A stretch of DNA of 64,000 nucleotides from an uncultured Chloroflexales bacterium (GCA_937902315.1 CALGUG010000012.1:1-64000), one strand, 5' to 3'. Positions 17,754 through 26,610 are shown, counted from the first letter of the stretch. Notes: generated by a model not told the origin, from the sequence alone. A program made the numbers and translations.

Positions 17754-18902
17754 ATGCCCCACGATGTGCAGAAACGTATCCTCCTGCTCTGTAGTTTGTT
17801 GGTCTTTCTTTTAAGCGCTTGTTCTTCTTCTCCTGAACCCGTTGCCCTAGAAGCCACAAAACCGCCTCAGGTTACGCGCGAACCGATCGCTACCGAGGCT
17901 CCGGCAGCCAGCAACACTCCGGCCCCATCGCCGACCGCAACCCTTCCGCCAACCGCCACTGTTCCGCCCACTCCAAGCCCTATTCCGCTTGGCTCGGCTT
18001 TGGTCTTAGAGCGCGGAAACGTCCCCAAGCGGCTCTACACCCTGATGATCGACAACCACCCCAACGCCTACCCCCAAAGTGGCTTGGATAAGTCGCCGCT
18101 GGTCTTTGAGGCCCTGGCCGAATTCGGCTTAACGCGTTATATGATCGTGATCGCGCCAGAGATCTCGCCTAATGCGAGTATGCTTGGGCCGGTACGCAGC
18201 GCACGCGCCTACTTTGTGCAATGGGCGATCGGTTTGAAGGCGGCTTATGTGCATGCGGGTGGTTCGCCCGATGGTTTAGAGCTGGCTGAATCGGCGGTCT
18301 CGATCGAAAATGTCGATGCACTGCGCCGCGATGGAGGCGATTACTTCTGGCGTGAGAGCTCGCGCGAGGCGCCTCACAACCTCTACACCAGCAGCGAGGC
18401 GCTGGCTAAAATGATCAACGATCGCGATGCCGCCGACTTCGACGCTTCAACGATCGGCTATCTCTTCAAAGAGGAAGCGCCCGACACCGAACGCCCTAGC
18501 TCGCAAGAGCTGAGCTACTACTTCTTGTACAAAGAAGATTTCGTCGGCTGGAGCTACAACCCAAGCGACAACAGCTATTACCGCTTGCGACGCGGCCGCC
18601 CACAGATCGACGGCAGCAGTGGCAAGCAGCTGGTCTTTAAAAACGTTGTTGTGATGGAAGTCAACGAGGCGCCGCGCGCTGGCGACGATAAGGGCCGTAT
18701 CGACCAAGAGGTTTTGGGCGAGGGTATTGCTCAAATCTTCATGGATGGTACAATGAAGGAAGCGCGCTGGCGCAAGGCATCGAATGCCGAGCCATTGCTC
18801 TTCTTCGACAACGATGGCAATGAAATCACCTTCAACGTCGGTCCGATCTGGATCTCAGCGATCCCTGCGATCACTAATCTGACGGTCGAAGGCGGAAGAT
18901 AA
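17754..18902 (+). CDS. DUF3048 (YerB-like) lipoprotein
   Basis: Exported lipoprotein of about 382 residues with a signal peptide and lipobox LLSAC (Cys about 25). A Pro/Thr-rich linker (about 45-75) precedes the two DUF3048 domains. The N-terminal one includes LYTLMIDNHPNAYPQSGLDK and VFEALAEFGLTRYM; the C-terminal one carries FKNVVVMEV and ITFNVGPIWISAI. B. subtilis YerB is the family reference and its function is unknown. The start is the ATG at 17754, next to the signal peptide; the 52 upstream codons derive partly from the family A repeat. It is followed by another exported protein on the same strand. Confidence 0.87.
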   Translation: MPHDVQKRILLLCSLLVFLLSACSSSPEPVALEATKPPQVTREPIATEAPAASNTPAPSPTATLPPTATVPPTPSPIPLGSALVLERGNVPKRLYTLMIDNHPNAYPQSGLDKSPLVFEALAEFGLTRYMIVIAPEISPNASMLGPVRSARAYFVQWAIGLKAAYVHAGGSPDGLELAESAVSIENVDALRRDGGDYFWRESSREAPHNLYTSSEALAKMINDRDAADFDASTIGYLFKEEAPDTERPSSQELSYYFLYKEDFVGWSYNPSDNSYYRLRRGRPQIDGSSGKQLVFKNVVVMEVNEAPRAGDDKGRIDQEVLGEGIAQIFMDGTMKEARWRKASNAEPLLFFDNDGNEITFNVGPIWISAIPAITNLTVEGGR

Positions 18903-18981
18903 AGCTTTCATGGTTGGTTGTGTGTAGCTTGCTACATCGCTTGAGATCGGCTTGATACACACGACCATCTTTTTTGAATCA

Positions 18982-20400
18982 ATGATACAACGATCTGTTT
19001 GGCCTGTTCTAAGACTCATACTCTTCGTTGTACTGTTGGTACCCTGCCTACCAGCAAATGCAGCTCCGCTTCCCCAAAGTGGTTACGCACCAACCTACAC
19101 TGTTTGGGCCACCCGCGAAGGGCTGGTTGGCAAACGAACCGCCAACGGCCATGTGATTCAGCCGCGCGATCGCTTTGTAGCGCTGCCATCGTGGCGGGTG
19201 CTCTCCTCGCTAGGAGGACACGAGTTTCAAGTACGTGTCACCTACGGTAACCGCAGCGTGGTGCTGCCCGTTTGGGATGTTGGCCCTTGGAACACCCACG
19301 ACGACTACTGGTCGCCCGACCGCGAACGCTACCGCGATCTGCCGGTCGGCGTGCCCATGGCCCAAGCAGCGGTGCTCGATGGCTACAATGGTGGGCTCGA
19401 TGAATTCGGTCGTGTGATTCAAGATCCAAACGGGATCGATATCGCCGATGGAGCCTTCTGGGACGATCTCCAGATGACGCGCACCGCCAAAGTGCAGGTC
19501 ACCTTCCTCTGGATGGGCCGCGACCCGGGGCCTCCTCCGGGCGCCATCGATGTCACCCCGGGCACACCCCAACCAGCTAATCCGCCAGCTCAACCGGCTA
19601 GTCCTCCAGCCGCGCCGCCGGCTCAGCCCCAAGCGACACCTACGCCCAGCGGTCCGGCTGCGCCCGCGCCGAGCATTCCGGCAGGCGGCCTGGCTGTCGA
19701 CAACAGCGACGCCAACTACAATGCCGACCAGCAAAACTGGTTCAAGGGCAACTGCGGCGTAAACGATAGCCACGCTTGGACTTATTCGACCAACGATCCC
19801 GCCAAAGCGACCCATTCGGCCCGTTGGAAGCCGAGCTTACCCAGCGCGGGCATCTACGAGGTTATGGCCTATATTCCGCCCTGTGGCGATGTACAAGCCA
19901 GCACCAGTACGACGTACAAGGTGACGCACGCCAATGGCACCAGCGAGGTCAAGATCGATCAGCAGGCCGCGCTAGGAACCTGGGCTTCGCTCGGATCGTT
20001 TAGCTTCAACGGCAATGCGGGTCAACAGGTCGAGTTAAGCGATTTAACCGCAGACGAGCGCCGTTCTGTGCGCTTCGATGCCCTAGTTTGGGTTCAGCGC
20101 GAAGATCACGAGCCTCCCAACGCCACGATCTCCAAGATCACGCGCCAAAACAATGGCTATCTGATCGAATGGGAGAGCGATGATGTGAGCGGAATCGAGT
20201 TCTACGACGTCCAAGTGCGTCAACTTCCCAATGGCATCTGGCGCGACTGGCGTATGGGCACCAGCGAAACGAGCGCCTGGTTCGGCCCCGACGAAGGCCG
20301 CCACTTCGCCTTCCGCGTGCGCGCCCGCGACCGCGCTGGCAACCTACAAGAGTGGCCGCCCGAAGAGCAAATGACCACCCGCGAGGCGATTATTCCCTAA
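18982..20400 (+). CDS. Secreted RlpA-like / golvesin-like / Fn3-like protein
   Basis: An exported protein of about 472 residues. The signal peptide ends near PANAAPLP. Residues about 35-165 resemble a double-psi beta-barrel (RlpA-like) domain: VTYGNRSVVLPVWDVGPWNTHDDYW and LPVGVPMAQAAVLDGYNGG. A Pro/Ala-rich linker (about 190-235) is followed by a golvesin C-terminal-like beta-sandwich (about 238-370, AVDNSDANYN..FDALVWVQ) and an Fn3-like module (about 378-465). Cysteines in NCGVN and PPCGD may form a disulfide. RlpA domains often act on peptidoglycan glycan strands, so a cell-wall role is plausible. The start is the ATG at 18982; a TTG at 18952 would add 10 residues. Confidence 0.8.
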   Translation: MIQRSVWPVLRLILFVVLLVPCLPANAAPLPQSGYAPTYTVWATREGLVGKRTANGHVIQPRDRFVALPSWRVLSSLGGHEFQVRVTYGNRSVVLPVWDVGPWNTHDDYWSPDRERYRDLPVGVPMAQAAVLDGYNGGLDEFGRVIQDPNGIDIADGAFWDDLQMTRTAKVQVTFLWMGRDPGPPPGAIDVTPGTPQPANPPAQPASPPAAPPAQPQATPTPSGPAAPAPSIPAGGLAVDNSDANYNADQQNWFKGNCGVNDSHAWTYSTNDPAKATHSARWKPSLPSAGIYEVMAYIPPCGDVQASTSTTYKVTHANGTSEVKIDQQAALGTWASLGSFSFNGNAGQQVELSDLTADERRSVRFDALVWVQREDHEPPNATISKITRQNNGYLIEWESDDVSGIEFYDVQVRQLPNGIWRDWRMGTSETSAWFGPDEGRHFAFRVRARDRAGNLQEWPPEEQMTTREAIIP

Positions 20401-20415
20401 ACATCGAAAGAAGCA

Positions 20416-20459
20416 GAAATGGGGTTTGTAGTATATGCCACAAGCCCCATTTCACTTTT
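20416..20459 (+). terminator. Terminator after the RlpA/golvesin gene
   Basis: A 14-bp stem (GAAATGGGGTTTGT / ACAAGCCCCATTTC, one G-T pair) with a 10-nt loop, followed by acttttc. Confidence 0.8.
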
Positions 20460-20499
20460 CTAGCAATCCGCGCGATTTGCACGCTGGCGACGAGCTCTC

Positions 20500-20600
20500 C
20501 CGCTTCCATGCGGTCCTTAGCGCGTCCGCCTTCGGCTACCAACAGCCCAACCACCAAACCAGGCTTCTATCCCTGTGGAAAGGCCGCCCCAAAGCGAAAG
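20500..20600 (-). repeat. Family A repeat, truncated
   Basis: Core gcgtccgccttcggctacca at about 20521-20540 in reverse orientation with a shortened flank. No clear terminal repeats remain. Confidence 0.65.
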
Positions 20601-20612
20601 GATCCAGTCGTT

Positions 20613-21494
20613 TTAGGCTTGCAGAGCGGCACGGTTGGCATACAAGAAGTCACGCACGCTCTGGGCGGGCTTGCCGGTCAGCTCCTCGACGGCGTTGGTC
20701 GCGACGCCAAGCGTGCCATCGGCAGCGCCCTGCTCGAACGAAACAAGCAAGCGCGCGATCCCTTCGGGCAGGCCAGCCGCTTGCAAACCACTGATAAGGG
20801 TCGCTGGTTCAACGGCGATATACTCCACTGTGCGCCCGCTGATCTCGCTGACGATCTGGGCGATCTCAGCGCGCGTCACCAGCGCCGGCCCAGTGATATC
20901 GTACACATTGCGCCCACCCTTGTCTGAGGCCAGAGCAGCGGCCGCAGCGCGAGCACAATCTTCGCGCGTTACATAGCCGACTCCACCTGTGCCAGCCGCC
21001 GCCACCAGTTGACCGGTCTGGATCGCGCGCGGTAGGCTTTGCAGCAAGCCATCGGTATAGACATTGTTGCGCAACACGGTCCACTCCAGCGAGCTATTTT
21101 GCAGCGCCTGCTCAGTAGCATAGTGGTCGGGTGCCAGCGTGATCGGCGATGCGGGGCCGGGATTGGTCAGCGAGGTATAGAGCACATGCTTAACCCCAGC
21201 CGCCTCGGCTGCCCGCACCGCGTTGGTGTGTTGGCGAATACGGCGGTCGGTGCCATCTACCACATCGGTGCTGATAATCAAGAGCCGATCGACGCCCGCA
21301 AAGGCACTTGCCAGCCCACCGGCATCATCGAAATCGACCTTGCGCACTTCGACGCCACGCTCTTGTAGGGCCGCCAACTTTTCGGGGTTGCGCGTTCCTG
21401 CGATAATTTTGCCTGCATTGGCTTCTAGGAGCAACTCGACTACGCGGCTTCCCAACTGACCAGCAGCGCCCGTTACCATAAGTGTTCGAGTCAT
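20613..21494 (-). CDS. NmrA-like NAD(P)-binding oxidoreductase, QorB type
   Basis: Atypical short-chain dehydrogenase of about 293 residues, close in layout to E. coli QorB (NADPH:quinone oxidoreductase 2). The Rossmann motif is VTGAAGQLGSRVVELLL at the N-terminus, followed by GTRNPEKLAAL, LLIISTDVVDG and the NmrA-like core. The ATG at 21494 is preferred over 21512 because ggagtg lies 7 nt upstream. It is divergent from an HxlR-family regulator across about 146 bp, the standard arrangement for such stress-responsive reductases, so HxlR control is likely. Confidence 0.87.
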   Translation of the reverse strand: MTRTLMVTGAAGQLGSRVVELLLEANAGKIIAGTRNPEKLAALQERGVEVRKVDFDDAGGLASAFAGVDRLLIISTDVVDGTDRRIRQHTNAVRAAEAAGVKHVLYTSLTNPGPASPITLAPDHYATEQALQNSSLEWTVLRNNVYTDGLLQSLPRAIQTGQLVAAAGTGGVGYVTREDCARAAAAALASDKGGRNVYDITGPALVTRAEIAQIVSEISGRTVEYIAVEPATLISGLQAAGLPEGIARLLVSFEQGAADGTLGVATNAVEELTGKPAQSVRDFLYANRAALQA

Positions 21495-21640
21495 CAATTC
21501 ACTCCATAGCAAACAGTAGAGCTGGTAGCGCTCTACAAGGCTTCTCCAAAGGAAGAAACTGTTTTCTTTCCCCTATATTGACAGCCTATCATGCCAGTAT
21601 ATAATGTCAAGTATGAACCTTTTTGTAATCTAGGTACCTT

Positions 21641-22039
21641 ATGGAAACTAAGTACCCATTTCTGCCTGACGTCTATAGCGATAACTGCCCCTCGCGGCGC
21701 GTGCTCGATCGGCTGGCCGATAAATGGACAGTCTTGATTGTAGCTAAGTTGGCTGAAGGAACGCAGCGTTTCGGCGAGCTGCGCCGCGCGATCCAAGGCA
21801 TCTCGCCTAAGGTGCTGACCCAAACCTTGCGCAGCCTCGAACGCGACGGAATCGTCGATCGACGTATGTACGCCACTATCCCGCCCAAAGTCGAATACTC
21901 GCTCACCCCGCTCGGCCATACCTTGGTGGGCTTGGTCGAAGCGATCCGTGATTGGGCCGAACAGCATATCGATGAGGTAGAGGCGGCTCAGCGCCAGTTC
22001 GACGCCCGCGCCAAAGAAGAGGAAGTGCTAGAGGTCTAA
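21641..22039 (+). CDS. HxlR-family transcriptional regulator
   Basis: Winged-helix regulator of 132 residues. The family hallmarks are an N-terminal Cys (DNCPSRRVLDRLADKWTVLIV, Cys17), FGELRRAIQGISPKVLTQTLRSLERDGIVDR and VEYSLTPLGHTL. The Cys is a potential sensor of electrophiles or oxidants, as in YodB and QorR. It is divergent to the qorB-like gene and probably represses it. A small inverted pair (GGTAC..GTACC) flanks the start codon at 21632-21657 and may be an autoregulatory site. A terminator overlaps the stop. Confidence 0.92.
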   Translation: METKYPFLPDVYSDNCPSRRVLDRLADKWTVLIVAKLAEGTQRFGELRRAIQGISPKVLTQTLRSLERDGIVDRRMYATIPPKVEYSLTPLGHTLVGLVEAIRDWAEQHIDEVEAAQRQFDARAKEEEVLEV

Positions 22040-22070
22040 AGCTGTCTGGGAGCTCCCAGACAGCTTTAGA
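22035..22070. terminator. Perfect 36-bp palindromic bidirectional terminator
   Basis: An uninterrupted palindrome (arms of 18 nt, starting TCTAAAGCTGTCTGGGAG) lies between convergent hxlR and paiB, includes the hxlR stop codon and ends 3 bp from the paiB stop. It serves both strands. Confidence 0.85.
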
Positions 22071-22072
22071 AA

Positions 22073-22690
22073 TCAGTGGAACTGCTCCATAGCGTGGCCG
22101 ATCGCAGCAATTGCGGGATCGCCGCTGCTGGCCAGTGCTTCGCGCACTGTCTGGCGATCGAGCGCGCTACGGTTCTGGCTGAGTTTGTATTTGCCTTCAA
22201 GGCGTGTCACCAACATCTCGAAACCTACTACGCCACGCAGCATACCTTGGCGAAATTTATCGGAGAGCTGATCCCACTGCAGTTCGTAGCTGCGCTCGTA
22301 GGTGCGCATCATCGTGCGTAACATCTGCTCGACCCGCGCGGGATCCTGCTCGACCTCAACCAGCTCGGGCCGCCCATAGGCATGCACCGCAATGTAGTTC
22401 CAAGTCGGCACGCTCTCGTATTTTTCGTACAGCGTGGGCGAAATATAGGCGTGCGGCCCCTGAAAGATGATCAAAGCCGTCGAATCTTGCAAGGCCTTCC
22501 AATGGGGATTGGCTTTGGCGAGATGAGAACTAAGCCAGATCTGCTCACCCTCTTGGCGTATCAAGATCGGCAGATGGGTAGCGAAGGGTTCCCCATCGAC
22601 TTGAGAGACCAAGGTCGCAAACGAATGGGCCTTCATAAAGGCGAGCAGTTGCTCGCGATCGTCGACCCGATTGGCATTCGGAATATACAT
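22073..22690 (-). CDS. PaiB-family FMN-binding protein
   Basis: Flavin-binding split-barrel protein of 205 residues, the normal PaiB length. Motifs are MYIPNANRVDD, FATHLPILI, GPHAYISPTLYE and TWNYIAVHAYG. In Bacillus PaiB acts with PaiA as a negative regulator of sporulation and protease genes; in most bacteria its role is unknown. No paiA lies next to it. It ends with TGA, one of only two intact genes here that do so. Shine-Dalgarno ggagcg lies 6 nt before the ATG. Confidence 0.9.
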   Translation of the reverse strand: MYIPNANRVDDREQLLAFMKAHSFATLVSQVDGEPFATHLPILIRQEGEQIWLSSHLAKANPHWKALQDSTALIIFQGPHAYISPTLYEKYESVPTWNYIAVHAYGRPELVEVEQDPARVEQMLRTMMRTYERSYELQWDQLSDKFRQGMLRGVVGFEMLVTRLEGKYKLSQNRSALDRQTVREALASSGDPAIAAIGHAMEQFH

Positions 22691-22829
22691 TGTTTCGCTC
22701 CTGTACTAAGACCCTCTCACTCTAGCCGATAGAATGGCACTCTTACAAGAGCCATTTTATGAAGATCTAGCAGTACCACTTTGCAGACTGAAGCGCTCCT
22801 CATCTCTCTTCCCCTTGTTTAATTGGCAC

Positions 22830-23137
22830 TTAGAAAATTGGTTTGTATCGTTTTTGAGCGAGCGCTCGGGACACAGCGATAGCACCCCTTGTTGCGGGCG
22901 GGATGTTGGTAGCCGTAGGCGGACGCGCTTGAAGCCTGCTTTGGAGTAGAGCTCTTAACGCCAAAGTGCTCATATCAAATCCGTTTACAGACTTGTGTTC
23001 TTGTAAGGCTGGAAAGACAAAACTAGGGAAAGAGTTGTGTAACATTTCGCGCTGTCGTGCGCAATTTCACACCACAAAGATAGTCAAGTTCTACTCTGCC
23101 GAAGGCCAAATAGAAAGTAATCAAGCGGACTCGATAT
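22830..23137 (+). repeat. Family A repeat joined to family B repeat
   Basis: An A copy (about 22830-22971, core gttggtagccgtaggcggac at about 22905) is joined directly to a B copy (22972-23137) with termini atatcaaatccg and cggactcgatat. The B palindrome at 23034-23075 is partly decayed but still 42 nt. Both copies are forward, sharing the junction terminus. The gap 22691-23320 is otherwise empty. Confidence 0.8.
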
Positions 23138-23320
23138 CAGGTAGCGGATATTGAAGCTGGAAGCAGGTTTTGTAAGGGCGACCTGCTTGGTCGTTCGGTC
23201 AATCCGGAAGCCTGTTCTTTTGATCAGGCCCTTTTGAATGCAAAGAAGGAAGACAGCCAGCGAGCCGATGTGTATGCTATTGCTGAAGCGAACCTTGATC
23301 TCGATGAAAGGAATCAAGCG

Positions 23321-24268
23321 ATGAAAGCGATCCGCGTACATGCTTTTGGAGGAGCGGAGAATCTGCGTTTGGAGGAGCTTGAGCGCCCAGAACCGGCTGC
23401 AGGAGAGGTACAGATTCGCGTGCATGCCGCTGGGGTCTTGCCGGTCGATTGGAAGATCCGCCAAGGCTTGTTCGGGCCAAACTCGCCCAAACTGCCCTAT
23501 ATTCCCGGCTCGGCCTTCGCTGGTGTGGTGAGCGCCTTGGGCGAAGGTGTAAGCCGTTTTCAAGTCGGTCAAGCGGTCTTTGGACGCACAACCAACGGCG
23601 CTTATGCCGAATACACAAAGACCGAAGTCGAGCAAAATCTTTTCAGTCTCTTAGCCCTCAAGCCCGACAACATCAGCTTTGCTGAAGCCGCGACCATCTC
23701 GGCAGGGGCGACCACTGCTTGGCATGCCCTCTTCGATGATGGACAGCTTCAGCCCGGCCAACGCGTGCTGATTCACGCCGCTGCCGGAGGAGTCGGCCTG
23801 TTCGCCGTTCAGCTCGCGCGCTGGAAGGGCGCTTATGTGATCGCAAACGCTTCGTCGGCCCACAGCGATTATCTGCGCTCGTTAGGCGCTCACCAAGTGC
23901 TGGCTTACGATCAGGGCCGCTTTGAAGAGCAACTGCGCGAAGTCGACCTAGTGCTCGATGCGCTTGGCAGCGAAGAGAGTGTGCGTCGCTCGCTTGAGGT
24001 GATTCGGCCCGGCGGTCGTTTAGTATCGCTGCTCCCAGTCAGCGATCAGCTTAAAAACTTGGCTCAGCAACGCGATATCTACGCCAATCAAAACCAAACC
24101 ATACCCACCAACCAAGGCCTAGGCCAGATCGCCGAACTGTTGGCGCGCAAAGAGCTTATCCCCTATGTTCAGCGCAGCTATCCGCTTGAACAGGCCGCCG
24201 AGGCCCAACGCCAGTCTGAAAGTGGCCATGGACGTGGCCGCATTGTGCTCCAAATCGTCGCAGAATAG
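23321..24268 (+). CDS. Zinc-independent MDR-family quinone/alcohol oxidoreductase
   Basis: NADP-dependent medium-chain reductase of about 315 residues. The GroES-like N-terminal domain includes GVLPVDWKIRQG and IPGSAFAGVV, and the Rossmann domain has LIHAAAGGVGLFAVQLARWKGA. The zinc-binding residues of classical alcohol dehydrogenases are absent, fitting quinone oxidoreductase or enoyl-reductase-like members. The ATG at 23321 is chosen because MKAIRVHAFGG is the usual N-terminus and aaagga lies upstream; 29 codons further upstream are probably untranslated. Confidence 0.87.
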   Translation: MKAIRVHAFGGAENLRLEELERPEPAAGEVQIRVHAAGVLPVDWKIRQGLFGPNSPKLPYIPGSAFAGVVSALGEGVSRFQVGQAVFGRTTNGAYAEYTKTEVEQNLFSLLALKPDNISFAEAATISAGATTAWHALFDDGQLQPGQRVLIHAAAGGVGLFAVQLARWKGAYVIANASSAHSDYLRSLGAHQVLAYDQGRFEEQLREVDLVLDALGSEESVRRSLEVIRPGGRLVSLLPVSDQLKNLAQQRDIYANQNQTIPTNQGLGQIAELLARKELIPYVQRSYPLEQAAEAQRQSESGHGRGRIVLQIVAE

Positions 24269-24289
24269 GTATAATTGTATCGCTCCCGT

Positions 24290-24318
24290 TTGACAGCTAC
24301 CAAGCTCCGTTGTACCAT
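24290..24318 (+). promoter_or_regulatory. Sigma-70-type promoter of the Gfo/Idh gene
   Basis: TTGACA (24290-24295), 17-nt spacer, TACCAT (24313-24318). It lies 58 bp before the start codon. Confidence 0.6.
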
Positions 24319-24375
24319 CGTTAGGCCCAAAACGATAGTCTCAATTTCGATTGTAGAGCGCGAAGGAGCGAAACA

Positions 24376-25536
24376 ATGGCAGAAGAGATTGGTGTTGGTC
24401 TAGTCGGCTACAAATTTATGGGTCGTGCCCACTCGAATGCTTATCGACAGGTACGCGCATTTTTCCCTGATTTGCCCCTTGTTCCAGCTTTGCGTGCCAT
24501 TTGTGGACGCGACCAAGCAGGCGTAAGCGCTGCCGCCGCACAGCTCGGCTGGGAGGGCTACGAGACCGATTGGCGCAAACTGATCGCACGCGACGATATC
24601 GGCCTGATCGATGTAAGCACCCCCGGCGATAGCCACGCTGAAATCGCGATCGCCGCTGCGGAAGCTGGCAAGCACGTCTATTGTGAGAAGCCTCTGGCGA
24701 ACACACTCGACGAAGCTCGCGCTATGGTTGCTGCGGTCGAAAAGGCAGGCGTCGTCAACTTCGTAAACTTTAACTATCGCCGTGTTCCCGCTGTTCAGTT
24801 AGCGCTGAAACTGATCCAAGATGGCTTTGTGGGCGAGATCCGCCACTGGCGCGCTGTCTATCTGCAAGACTGGATCGTTGATCCCAAGTTCCCGCTGGTC
24901 TGGCGTCTGCAGAAGGAGCTGACCGGTAGCGGCGCTTTGGGCGACATCGGTGCTCACATTATCGACCTCGCGCATATGTTGGTCGGCGAGATCAGCGAAG
25001 TGAGCGGCTTGCTCACAACCTTCATCAAAGAGCGCCCTGTACTCGAAGCAACCGATGGCGGCTTGGGCGCAACCGGTGGCAGCACCATGGGTCAGGTAAC
25101 GGTCGACGATGCAGCGATCGCTCTGGCTCGCTTCAAGAACGGTGCGATCGGTACCTTCGAGGCTACCCGCTTTGCCAACGGCCGCAAGAACGCCAACCGC
25201 TTCGAGATCAATGGTAGCAAGGGCAGCATCGCCTTCGATCTCGAGCGCTTGAACGAGCTGCAGGTCTTCAACGGTGAAGAAGATCCGGCAGTGCAAGGCT
25301 GGAAGACCATTCTGGTCACCGAAGGCGTTCACCCCTACGTCGGCGCTTGGTGGCCCTCGGGTCACATCATCGGCTGGGAGCACAGCCACACCCACGCCGT
25401 AGTCGACCTGATGAAGGGCATCGCTACCAATACCAGCCCGGCTCCGACCTTTGCCGACGCGCTGAAGGTTCAGGCCGTGTTGGACGCTATCGAGAAGTCG
25501 TCTGAAGAGCGCGCTTGGGTTGCTCCCGAAGCATAA
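24376..25536 (+). CDS. Gfo/Idh/MocA-family sugar or inositol dehydrogenase
   Basis: NAD(P)-dependent dehydrogenase of 386 residues. The N-terminal Rossmann domain has VGLVGYKFMGRAHSNAYR, the family motif YCEKPLAN (about 99-106) and VNFNYRRVPAV. The C-terminal domain has GSGALGDIGAHIIDLAHMLVG, with the catalytic Asp/His pair. Substrates in the family are hexoses, inositols and related polyols. A good Shine-Dalgarno (gaaggag) precedes the ATG. It is a single gene with its own promoter and terminator. Confidence 0.9.
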   Translation: MAEEIGVGLVGYKFMGRAHSNAYRQVRAFFPDLPLVPALRAICGRDQAGVSAAAAQLGWEGYETDWRKLIARDDIGLIDVSTPGDSHAEIAIAAAEAGKHVYCEKPLANTLDEARAMVAAVEKAGVVNFVNFNYRRVPAVQLALKLIQDGFVGEIRHWRAVYLQDWIVDPKFPLVWRLQKELTGSGALGDIGAHIIDLAHMLVGEISEVSGLLTTFIKERPVLEATDGGLGATGGSTMGQVTVDDAAIALARFKNGAIGTFEATRFANGRKNANRFEINGSKGSIAFDLERLNELQVFNGEEDPAVQGWKTILVTEGVHPYVGAWWPSGHIIGWEHSHTHAVVDLMKGIATNTSPAPTFADALKVQAVLDAIEKSSEERAWVAPEA

Positions 25537-25551
25537 GGTAGCCTGATTTTA

Positions 25552-25608
25552 AACCGAGAAGCGCAAGCGAACACGTGCTTTCAAGCGCGCCTTGCGTTTC
25601 TCGGTTTT
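25552..25608 (+). terminator. Terminator after the Gfo/Idh gene
   Basis: ACCGAGAAGCGCAAG pairs with CTTGCGTTTCTCGGT across a roughly 25-nt loop, followed by tttctcc. Confidence 0.7.
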
Positions 25609-25706
25609 CTCCATATCTACATCACACAAGCATCCACAAATACCGTCGTTAGCGTCTATCCATAGCTAGAGCGATCAGCTTTATATCTGCAATCGAAGGA
25701 GATAGC

Positions 25707-26561
25707 ATGCGTCTTGTGCATTTTTTTGACCCAGAAACAGGTGCTCGGGTTGGCCGTGTTGAGGGCGATACGGTGATCGACTGCGGGGCCGCCGAGGCGA
25801 CCGGCGCACTGAGCGCGCTCTTAAGCGGATCGACCGCAGAGGGCAACGGACGAAGCTACAACTATACCGACCTCTTCTGCGCACCCAGCCAAGACAAAGC
25901 CCACCTCTTGGCTCCAGTGGTGCCGCCGGAGGTCTGGGGCTGTGGCGTTACCTACAAGCGCAGCGCCGAATTCCGCGACTCGGAGACCGGTGTTGAAGAG
26001 GGTATTTACGACAAGGTTTATCGCGCTGAGCGCCCCGAGCTCTTCTTTAAAGCGACCGCCGTACACTGCGTTGGGCCAAACGCCGCTATCCGCATTCGCA
26101 GCGACTCGTCGTTCACCGCGCCCGAGCCAGAGTTGGCCTTGGTGCTCGACCGCAACGGCAAGATCGTTGGCTACACCTTGGCCGACGATGTAAGCGCTTG
26201 GGATATCGAACGCGATAACCCGCTCTATCTGCCCCAAAGCAAGATCTTCTTGGGCTGCTGTTCGCTCGGCCCGGTTGTGGTCAGCGTCGACGAGGTCAGC
26301 GCGCCCTATGAGATCGAGCTGACCTGTACCATCACACGCGGCAGCGAGACGATCTATAGCGGCAGCGCGAGCACGGCTCAGCTTAACCGCCGCTTCGAAG
26401 AACTGATCAGCTTCCTGATGCGCGATAACAGCATTCCCGATGGAACAGTTTTGCTGACCGGCACGGGCATTATCGTGCCTTCCGATGTGCCGCTCCAAAA
26501 GGGCGACATCGTAAGCATCAGCGCAGCGGGCTTTGGCACACTCAGCAACCCCGCCCAATAA
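25707..26561 (+). CDS. Fumarylacetoacetate hydrolase family protein
   Basis: FAH-fold protein of 284 residues, cytoplasmic and metal-dependent. The C-terminal catalytic domain starts near residue 70 (PEVWGCGVTYKRSAEFR). The metal-site motif PEPELALVLD, DDVSAWDIE and GTVLLTGTGIIVP are present. In this family the reaction may be acylpyruvate hydrolysis, a decarboxylation or dehydration in sugar-acid breakdown (for example 2-keto-3-deoxy-arabinonate dehydratase). The sugar dehydrogenase gene immediately upstream supports sugar-acid breakdown, but each has its own terminator. Shine-Dalgarno aaggagat lies 4 nt before the ATG. Confidence 0.87.
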   Translation: MRLVHFFDPETGARVGRVEGDTVIDCGAAEATGALSALLSGSTAEGNGRSYNYTDLFCAPSQDKAHLLAPVVPPEVWGCGVTYKRSAEFRDSETGVEEGIYDKVYRAERPELFFKATAVHCVGPNAAIRIRSDSSFTAPEPELALVLDRNGKIVGYTLADDVSAWDIERDNPLYLPQSKIFLGCCSLGPVVVSVDEVSAPYEIELTCTITRGSETIYSGSASTAQLNRRFEELISFLMRDNSIPDGTVLLTGTGIIVPSDVPLQKGDIVSISAAGFGTLSNPAQ

Positions 26562-26569
26562 CAAACCTA

Positions 26570-26610
26570 AAAGGAGATAAGCCTTTGCAGCTTATCTCCT
26601 TTGTTTTTAT
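26570..26610 (+). terminator. Terminator after the FAH-family gene
   Basis: AAGGAGATAAG / CTTATCTCCTT stem with a loop of about 9 nt, followed by tgttttt. It also overlaps the end of the convergent clpS gene. Confidence 0.85.

Noticed and set aside
19210..19815. A 201-codon antisense open frame opposite the RlpA/golvesin gene
   Set aside because: The plus-strand protein has a signal peptide and known domains; the antisense product is Arg/Gly-rich with no motif.
20613..21494. Annotation as an isoflavone or sugar epimerase
   Set aside because: The N-terminal Rossmann pattern and overall layout match QorB/NmrA better, and the divergent HxlR gene supports a quinone reductase.
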